Of a stretch of 37,331 nt of DNA, positions 32,200 to 37,331 are shown piece after piece. How positions within the stretch are numbered: position 1 is the first letter of the stretch; each line of letters opens with the position of its first letter. A model generated the notes under the pieces. It did not search any database, was not told where the DNA came from, and saw only the letters and a program-made list of their open reading frames with translations. The DNA lies in the NCBI GenBank assembly GCA_934565775.1, contig CAKTIN010000008.1, forward strand, positions 1 to 37,331, read 5' to 3'. The position numbers were made by a program, and so were the translations under genes. The DNA comes from an uncultured Oscillospiraceae bacterium (GTDB taxonomy: Bacteria; Bacillota; Clostridia; Oscillospirales; Oscillospiraceae).

Positions 32200-33669
32200 T
32201 CACAGGCCGAGAAGGTTGCGCCAGGCGTTGATGTACTGGCGGCAGCGCTCCGGGTCGGAGGCCTCCGCCGCAATGCGGAGCAGGGGCTCCGTGCCGCTGA
32301 AGCGGCAGACCACGAAGGAATCGTCGGGGAAGTAGACCTTGCAGCCGTCCACATACCCGGCCCGCAGGGGCTCCACGCCGAACTCCGGCAGGAGGCGCTG
32401 CTCCATGACGATGTTCTGGATCCGGGCCTTGTCGTTGGGGTCGAAGGTCAGATTGTCCGAGACGGTATACAGCTTGCCGTATTTGGCCTGGAGCTCTGCC
32501 AGCAGGGCTCCGGCGGAGCGGCCGGTGACGCAGATCATTTCCACAAACAGAGCGGCGGCGTAGGCGGAATCCTTGCCGTGGATATGCCCCCGGACGGTCA
32601 GGCCGCCGGAGGACTCGCCGCCCAGGACGGCGTCCACCTCGTCGATCTTCGCGGAGATGTACTTGAAGCCCACGGGGACCTCATAGCAGGTCTCGCCCAG
32701 GTCCTTGGCCACCCGGTCGAGCATATGGGTGCTGGACATATTCCGGACCACGGGGCCCTTCCAGCCCTTGTACTCATGCAGATAGTAGTACAGCAGCACC
32801 AGGATGCTGTTGGCGTCGATGTAGGAGCCGTCGGCGTCGATAATGCCCAGGCGGTCGCCGTCGCCGTCAATGCCGATGCCCAGATCGTAGCCGCCGGAGA
32901 CGACCTTCCGCTGCAAATCCCCCAGGGTGTTCTCCGAGGGAGCGGGCATCATGCCGCCGAAATAGGCGTCCTTCTCGCTGTGCAGCAGGTCCACGGTGCA
33001 GCGGTCCGTATAGAAAATGGTCATCAGGGGATAGGTAGACGAGCCGTGCATGGTGTCAAACAGGATCCGGGGCCCGCGCTTGCGAATGGCATCGTTGTCC
33101 AGGACGGAGAGAATATCGTCCAGGAAGTCGTTAAAGGGGTGCTCCAGGTACTGAATCCGCCCGGCTTCCACAGCCGCCTCAAAGGGCAGGACCTTGCAGT
33201 CGTCGTAATCCAGGTCCCGAATGGCGGCCTCCAGGGACTGGGTGAATTCCACCGGGGCGTCCCGGCCCGCCTCCACAACGACCTTCACGCCGTTGTACAC
33301 CGGGGGATTGTGGGAGGCGGTGACCTCCATGCCGTAGTGCAGGCCCTTCTTCATGACGGTGTGCATGACCAGAGGGGTGGGGGAGCTGCGGTGCATAAAC
33401 CAGACGGTGATGCCGTTGGCCGCCAGGACCTCCGCCAGCCACTGGGCGGCGCTGTCCGACAGGAACCGGCGGTCGTAGCCGATGATCACGGGCTTGTCCG
33501 CCTTGCCTTCCCGGTTGATGCGGTCCGCCAGGGCCTGGGCGATCAGCCGGACGTTTTGCATATGGAAGTCCTTCCCAATTTCCGCCCGCCAGCCGCCGGT
33601 GCCGAAGTGAATCTCGGTGTGCCGGGGAGCGGCCTTGGGAGCTTCCGGAGTGTGCGTCAATTCTGCCAT
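32200..33669 (-). CDS. Phosphohexomutase (phosphoglucomutase/phosphoglucosamine-type)
   Basis: This 489-residue enzyme moves a phosphate between C1 and C6 of a hexose. Four domains are readable: FGTGGWRAEIG (22-32), active Ser119 in TASHNP, the Mg-binding DGDGDR (269-274), the sugar-selecting GGESSGG, and the phosphate loop RFSGTEPLLR near 452-461. The GESSG loop is usual in glucose/mannose types, and the length suits phosphoglucomutase-2-like enzymes. It lies first in an operon with the GH94 phosphorylase, so it probably turns the released sugar-1-phosphate into the 6-phosphate for glycolysis. AGGAGGAAGAAAT precedes the ATG. Confidence 0.93.
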   Translation of the reverse strand: MAELTHTPEAPKAAPRHTEIHFGTGGWRAEIGKDFHMQNVRLIAQALADRINREGKADKPVIIGYDRRFLSDSAAQWLAEVLAANGITVWFMHRSSPTPLVMHTVMKKGLHYGMEVTASHNPPVYNGVKVVVEAGRDAPVEFTQSLEAAIRDLDYDDCKVLPFEAAVEAGRIQYLEHPFNDFLDDILSVLDNDAIRKRGPRILFDTMHGSSTYPLMTIFYTDRCTVDLLHSEKDAYFGGMMPAPSENTLGDLQRKVVSGGYDLGIGIDGDGDRLGIIDADGSYIDANSILVLLYYYLHEYKGWKGPVVRNMSSTHMLDRVAKDLGETCYEVPVGFKYISAKIDEVDAVLGGESSGGLTVRGHIHGKDSAYAAALFVEMICVTGRSAGALLAELQAKYGKLYTVSDNLTFDPNDKARIQNIVMEQRLLPEFGVEPLRAGYVDGCKVYFPDDSFVVCRFSGTEPLLRIAAEASDPERCRQYINAWRNLLGL

Positions 33670-33725
33670 ATTTCTTCCTCCTGCGCCGGCGGAGGGCCGG
33701 CGGCCTTTTTATCCGATACACCATT

Positions 33726-33754
33726 ACTATAAAGCAGCCGCCCGCCGGGCGCAA
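33726..33754 (-). promoter_or_regulatory. Sigma-A promoter of the mutase/GH94 operon
   Basis: Minus strand TTGCGC (33754-33749), a 17-base spacer and TATAGT (33731-33726), 56 bases upstream of the ATG. The 5' leader contains a CGCCGGC-type hairpin near 33687-33705. Confidence 0.7.
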
Positions 33755-33877
33755 GGGAAAAGAATGTTCCTTATTGCCGCTGCTTGTTCTTTCCCGCAAA
33801 GCGGGGCAATTTTCTGCCGGAGAGGCAGAGAAAAAGGCCCCTCCTTTTTGTGCAGGGCGCACAAAAATTCCGCCGGA

Positions 33878-33907
33878 TTGACAGTTATGATACAATGGCA
33901 ATAGAAA
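33878..33907 (+). promoter_or_regulatory. Possible promoter of the dapF operon
   Basis: A perfect TTGACA (33878-33883) is followed after 18 bases by TAGAAA (33902-33907), a weak -10. Alternative -10-like boxes TATGAT (33886) and TACAAT (33891) are too close to this -35 and lack another. One of these is likely the real promoter. Confidence 0.35.
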
Positions 33908-33926
33908 AAGGAAGGGGGGCGAGGCC

Positions 33927-34694
33927 ATGGAATGCTGGCATATGTCCGGCGCGGGGAACCGCTTTGCGGTGCTCGAGGCCCGGCAGGCCGGGGCTCCGGC
34001 GGACTATCCGGCGCTGGCCCGGGCCCTCTGCGCCCGGCTGGGAGCGGACGGGATGATGGTACTGGAGCCGGAGACTCTGCGCCTGCATTTTTACAACCGG
34101 GACGGCTCCCGGGGGGAGATGTGCGGCAACGGCAGCCGGTGCGTGTGCCGCTTTGCCCATGACCGGGGCTTTGCCGGGGACCGGATGACCCTCCTGGCGG
34201 ACGCTGGGCCGGTGGCCGGGGAGCGGCTGGGGCCGGACCGGTACCGGGTGGCGCTGAATCTGCCCACGGTGCTGGACCCGGGCCGCCGCCCCGGCTGCGT
34301 GTATCTGGAGCTGGGGAGCCCCGGGCTGCCCCACGCAGTGCTGGAGTGGGACGCGGACCCGGAGCCGGAGGCCCTGCGGGCCCTGGCCCGAAGTCTCCGG
34401 TGTGACCCTGCCTTTCCCAAGGGGGCCAACGTCAGCTTCTTCCGCCTATCCGCCCCGGACCGGGGACAGATTCTCACCTATGAGCGGGGGGTGGAGGACT
34501 ACACCCTGGCCTGCGGGACGGGGGCCGGGGCCGTGGCGGCGGCCCTGTGGGCCCAGGGGCGGCTCCCCGGGGGCCGTCTGACCCTGGACAGCCGGGGCGG
34601 CAGCCTGGGCCTGGACCTGGAGGGGGCGGCGGGACGTCTGACCCGCCTGGCTCTGGAGGGACCGGCGCAGGTGCTGGAGGTGCTCTCCCTTTAG
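33927..34694 (+). CDS. dapF: Diaminopimelate epimerase (DapF-like)
   Basis: The 255-residue protein fits DapF, which interconverts LL- and meso-diaminopimelate for lysine and peptidoglycan. The two catalytic cysteines are Cys66 (EMCGNGSRC) and Cys196 (ACGTGAGA), each at the head of a helix in one of two mirrored halves. Deviations: the N-terminal GAGNDF is GAGNRF, and the usual NPHxV is present as GLPHAV. The protein is short compared with the common ~275. These could mean a divergent DapF or a related amino-acid epimerase. It is first in a plus-strand run with AraC, TraX and amidohydrolase genes, with GGAAGGGGGG upstream. Confidence 0.82.
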   Translation: MECWHMSGAGNRFAVLEARQAGAPADYPALARALCARLGADGMMVLEPETLRLHFYNRDGSRGEMCGNGSRCVCRFAHDRGFAGDRMTLLADAGPVAGERLGPDRYRVALNLPTVLDPGRRPGCVYLELGSPGLPHAVLEWDADPEPEALRALARSLRCDPAFPKGANVSFFRLSAPDRGQILTYERGVEDYTLACGTGAGAVAAALWAQGRLPGGRLTLDSRGGSLGLDLEGAAGRLTRLALEGPAQVLEVLSL

Positions 34695-34719
34695 GGGGCG
34701 ATCGGAGAGGAGGCGCGCT

Positions 34720-35592
34720 ATGGCGCAGGAGACGGCGCAGAGCCGGGGCTATCTGCGGGAGGATTTCCGCCTGTTCCGCCTGAAGGATGCGGAGCTGGAG
34801 CCCATCGGCTGGCATTACCATACCTTTCATAAGATCCTTATTTATCTCTCCGGCCGGGCGGCCTATGCCATTGAGGGCAAAAGCTACGCCCTGGAGCCGG
34901 GGGACATTGTCCTGGTGCCCAAGGGGGCCATTCACCGGCCGGAGGTCACGGGCGCCGTACCCTATGAGCGGGTGATCCTATACATCTCTCCGGAGTTCTT
35001 GCAGCGCACCGGGGGGGAGTGCGACCTGGAGCACTGCTTTGCCCAGGCCCAGGCCAACTATTCCTATGTGCTGCGCCCGGCGGGGGACCTGGGGCGGCTG
35101 CTGAAGCTTCTGGAGGGACTGGAGGCGGCCTTTCAGGGGGCGGAGGCCTTCGGAGCCCGGCTTCTGCGCCAGGCGACGCTGCAGGAGTTTCTCATTTACC
35201 TCACCCGGGACATGACGGCCCATCAGCTGCGTTATGTCACCTCGGCGGACTGCGACGAGAAGGTCGTCTCCATTTTGAAGTATCTGAATCTGCACCTGTT
35301 TGAGCCGGTGTCCATCGACGCCCTGGCGGGGCAGTTTTATATGAGCAAGTATCACATGATGCGCCGGTTCAAGGCGGAGACGGGCTACACCGTCCACGGC
35401 TACCTGACGGAGAAGCGGCTGATGCTGGCACGGGAGCGGCTGAAGGCCGGGCAGCGCCCGGGGACGGTGTGCGAAAGCTGCGGCTTTGGGGACTACACTG
35501 CCTTCGCCCGGGCGTATAAGAAGCGGTTCGGGGTGAGCCCCACGGCCAAGGGGGCCGGGGAGACGGCCATCCCGGCGGAGCCCCTGGATTGA
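34720..35592 (+). CDS. AraC-family transcriptional regulator
   Basis: This 290-residue protein has an N-terminal cupin sensor (about 28-110: WHYHTFHKILIYLSG, LEPGDIVLVPKGAIHRPE) and a C-terminal double helix-turn-helix (about 185-285: DALAGQFYMSKYHMMRRFKAETG, then VCESCGFGDYTAFARAYKKRFGVSP). Such proteins bind a small ligand, often a sugar, and switch nearby operons. GGAGAGGAGG lies upstream. It is 25 bases after dapF and 8 before the TraX gene. The sugar-phosphorolysis operon on the other strand is a plausible target, but no operator was identified. Confidence 0.93.
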   Translation: MAQETAQSRGYLREDFRLFRLKDAELEPIGWHYHTFHKILIYLSGRAAYAIEGKSYALEPGDIVLVPKGAIHRPEVTGAVPYERVILYISPEFLQRTGGECDLEHCFAQAQANYSYVLRPAGDLGRLLKLLEGLEAAFQGAEAFGARLLRQATLQEFLIYLTRDMTAHQLRYVTSADCDEKVVSILKYLNLHLFEPVSIDALAGQFYMSKYHMMRRFKAETGYTVHGYLTEKRLMLARERLKAGQRPGTVCESCGFGDYTAFARAYKKRFGVSPTAKGAGETAIPAEPLD

Positions 35593-35600
35593 GGCGGCCT

Positions 35601-36317
35601 ATGGAGCGACGACTGCAAAACCTGCTCACGGGCCTGCCCCAGGAGGGGCTGAAGCTCCTGGCCGCCGGGACCATGCTGCTGGACCATGTGGGGTATCTGC
35701 TGTGCGCAGACGCCCTGTGGATGCGGGCGGCCGGGCGGCTGGCCTTTCCACTGTACGCCTTTCTGCTGGTGGAGGGCTTTTACCACACCGGGAATTATGT
35801 CAAGTATCTCGGGCGGCTGCTCCTCTGCGCCCTGCTCTCGGAGCTGCCCTATGACCTGGCCCTCTGGGGCGGGGTCACGCCGGAGCACCAGAATGTGCTG
35901 GTGACGCTGGCCCTGGGGCTGCTCTGCCTGTGGTTTTTGGAGCAGGCTCGGGGCCTGCGGCGGCCCGCCCTCCGGGTGCTGGGGAGCGCCGGGGCCATCT
36001 GGGCCGCCTCTGTTATGGCGGAGGGCGTGAGCAGCGACTATGGAGCCCTGGGCATCTGGTATGTGGCCCTGTTTTATTTTACCTATGACCTGCCCTGGTG
36101 GGGCTTTTTCCCCCGGGCGGCGGGGCTGGCGCTGCTCAGCGCAGCGTATATGAGGAGCTTTCAGGATCTGCAGCTCCTCTCGGCGGGGGCGGCGGCCGTG
36201 CTGCTGTGCTATAACGGCAGGCGGGCCACCGGTTCCCGGGCGGTGCAGACCGGCTTTTACCTGTTCTATCCGGTGCACCTGCTGGTGCTCTGGGGAATTT
36301 GCCGCTTTTTGAAGTAG
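35601..36317 (+). CDS. TraX-family membrane protein
   Basis: The start at ATG 35601 has GAGGCGG ahead, giving 238 residues; a TTG at 35589 overlaps the previous stop and is less likely. About seven hydrophobic segments run through the protein. KLLAAGTMLLDHVGYLL (18-34), RAAGRLAFPLYAFLLVEGF (46-64), LLCALLSELPYDLAL, and QNVLVTLALGLLCL are typical of the TraX family, named after the pilin N-acetylase of F-like plasmids. In Firmicutes such chromosomal copies have unknown acceptors. It is part of the dapF-AraC-amidohydrolase run. Confidence 0.88.
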   Translation: MERRLQNLLTGLPQEGLKLLAAGTMLLDHVGYLLCADALWMRAAGRLAFPLYAFLLVEGFYHTGNYVKYLGRLLLCALLSELPYDLALWGGVTPEHQNVLVTLALGLLCLWFLEQARGLRRPALRVLGSAGAIWAASVMAEGVSSDYGALGIWYVALFYFTYDLPWWGFFPRAAGLALLSAAYMRSFQDLQLLSAGAAAVLLCYNGRRATGSRAVQTGFYLFYPVHLLVLWGICRFLK

Positions 36318-36326
36318 GAGGTTGCG

Positions 36327-37181
36327 ATGCGGGCGGATTGTCACATTCATATGGCCCTGGACGGGGTGGACTGGCGGGCCGCTACCCGCCTTCATGCCGC
36401 CGGGCCCCAGGAGGCGCTTCTCCGGCAGCGCCTGGCGCATTACCGGGCGCTGGGGTTTTCCTACCTCCGGGAGGGGGGCGACCGCTGGGGCGCCGGTCTC
36501 TTGGCCGGGAGCCTGGCGGGGGAGTACGGGATCCGGCTGGCCAGCCCGGCCTTCCCGATCTATAAAAAGGGGTACTACGGCGCCTTCATCGGCCGGGGCT
36601 TTGAGACCCTGGGGGAGTATCGCGCCCTGGTGGCGGAGGCGAAGGCCGCAGGAGCAGACTTCATCAAGCTGATGATCTCGGGAATTATGGATTTTGACCG
36701 GCCCGGGGTGCTGTCCTGCCCCGGGCTGGAGCCTGGGCTGATCCGGGAGCTGATCTCCATCGCCCACGGCGAGGGCTTCGCCGTGATGGCCCATGCCAAC
36801 GGGGCCAGAACCGTGGAGGCGGCGGCCCGGGCGGGGGTGGACTCCGTGGAGCACGGGGCCTATCTGGACCGGGCGGCCCTGGAGGCCATGGCCCAGGGGG
36901 GCGTGGTGTGGGTGCCCACGCTGTCCACCCTGGGGAACCTCTCCGGCAAGGGGCGGTATGACCAGGGCGCGGTGGAGACCATTTTGGCCGGGGCCATGGA
37001 AAATGTCCGGACCTATGCCGCCCTGGGGGGGCTCCTGGCCCCGGGCTCCGATGCGGGCGCCTGGCAGGTGTTTCACGGCCAGGGGGGCCTGGATGAGTAT
37101 GGCTATCTGGAGCGGGCCCTGGGGCCGGAGGCCCCGGGTATTCTGAAGGCCGGGATTCAAAAAATTAGGGAAAAATTCTAA
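36327..37181 (+). CDS. Amidohydrolase-superfamily metallohydrolase
   Basis: The 284-residue protein carries the full set of amidohydrolase metal ligands: His6 and His8 (CHIHMA), Lys114 (DFIKLM) as likely carboxylated lysine, His156 (MAHANG), His176 (VEHGAYL) and Asp242 (APGSDAGAW). The pattern fits imidazolonepropionase-like/prolidase-like members. It starts directly at the HxH strand, lacking the usual ~50-residue N-terminal beta-sandwich, and ends soon after the catalytic Asp, so it is a minimal barrel. The substrate is unknown. AGGAGG lies ahead of the ATG, 9 bases after the TraX gene. Confidence 0.9.
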   Translation: MRADCHIHMALDGVDWRAATRLHAAGPQEALLRQRLAHYRALGFSYLREGGDRWGAGLLAGSLAGEYGIRLASPAFPIYKKGYYGAFIGRGFETLGEYRALVAEAKAAGADFIKLMISGIMDFDRPGVLSCPGLEPGLIRELISIAHGEGFAVMAHANGARTVEAAARAGVDSVEHGAYLDRAALEAMAQGGVVWVPTLSTLGNLSGKGRYDQGAVETILAGAMENVRTYAALGGLLAPGSDAGAWQVFHGQGGLDEYGYLERALGPEAPGILKAGIQKIREKF

Positions 37182-37184
37182 AAA

Positions 37185-37219
37185 CCTCCCACTTTCTCTT
37201 TCTGAAGGTGGGAGGCTTT
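37185..37219 (+). terminator. Terminator after the amidohydrolase gene
   Basis: CCTCCCAC (37185-37192) pairs with GTGGGAGG (37208-37215), followed by CTTT, directly after the stop codon at 37181. Confidence 0.7.
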
Positions 37220-37220
37220 A

Positions 37221-37302
37221 ACAGACTGAAAGCGCCCCTCCTGCACGGAGGGGCGCTTCAGACTGTCAAAGAACCCCGGCTTTCAGTGCGCGAAAGCTGG
37301 GG
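37221..37302. repeat. Two further tandem hairpins at the window end
   Basis: AAGCGCCCCTCC (37230-37241) pairs perfectly with GGAGGGGCGCTT (37247-37258), and the flanking ACAGACTG / CAGACTGT extends the stem with a mismatch and a bulge. CCCCGGCTTTC (37274-37284) pairs with GAAAGCTGGGG (37292-37302) with one G-T pair, then CTTT. With the hairpin at 37185 this makes three in 120 bases. No gene is seen from 37182 to the end. Confidence 0.7.
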
Positions 37303-37331
37303 CTTTGCTGCAATTTGGACAGTAACGAACA

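Noticed and set aside
29757..32231. An 824-codon plus-strand frame opposite the GH94 gene
   Set aside because: Low-complexity shadow of a well-conserved gene; no start signals or motifs.

Overview
The window looks like a chromosomal segment of a GC-rich Firmicute, most likely an Oscillospiraceae gut bacterium of the Flavonifractor / Pseudoflavonifractor / Lawsonibacter type. This rests on gene content and style, not on a database search: strong GGAGG ribosome sites, TTGNNN-N17-TANNNT promoters, TTG/GTG starts, an SLH-anchored giant surface protein, and an ethanolamine locus of the Firmicutes type (PduL phosphotransacylase and a Firmicutes-only eut protein instead of Pta and EutJ).

Layout. 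1-225: end of an rRNA operon (5S 3' part, tRNA-Asn, terminator). 518-1643: a promoter, an AAC(6')-like acetyltransferase broken by one in-frame TGA, and an overlapping DUF3267 HExxH membrane protein. 1721-5217: nnrD, a small lipoprotein, alr, and a two-part GNAT protein. 5521-6726 (minus): YibE/F-like membrane protein. 7006-13515: a 2169-residue secreted protein with repeats, a PHP metallohydrolase domain, OB-folds and three SLH domains.

13894-24525 (minus) is a tightly packed 13-gene ethanolamine-utilisation operon read eutG-A-B-C-L-E-M-T-pduL-(eut_hyp)-N-H-Q. It makes a bacterial microcompartment: EutBC lyase splits ethanolamine to acetaldehyde and ammonia; EutA and EutT maintain the cobalamin cofactor; EutE turns acetaldehyde into acetyl-CoA and EutG into ethanol; PduL makes acetyl phosphate; EutL/M/N form the shell; EutH imports ethanolamine. 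EutS, EutP and the EutVW regulators are absent from the window. The leader carries an intrinsic terminator ahead of eutG, so attenuation or antitermination control is likely.

24741-28537 (plus): zinc-ribbon/CFI-box protein plus nucleoside hydrolase, then a diacylglycerol-type glycosyltransferase overlapping a PlsY-like acyltransferase. 28605-29477 (minus): rfbA. 29769-33669 (minus): a phosphohexomutase and a GH94 phosphorylase close to chitobiose phosphorylase, forming a short disaccharide phosphorolysis unit. 33927-37181 (plus): dapF-like epimerase, AraC regulator, TraX-like membrane protein and an amidohydrolase, ending in three tandem hairpins.

Most of the window is ordinary core and accessory metabolism. 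The parts most worth a second look are the SLH/PHP giant, the eut leader with its terminator and possible start-site hairpin, the C-terminal targeting-type helix on EutE, the glycosyltransferase/PlsY pair, and the TGA-interrupted acetyltransferase with intact expression signals.
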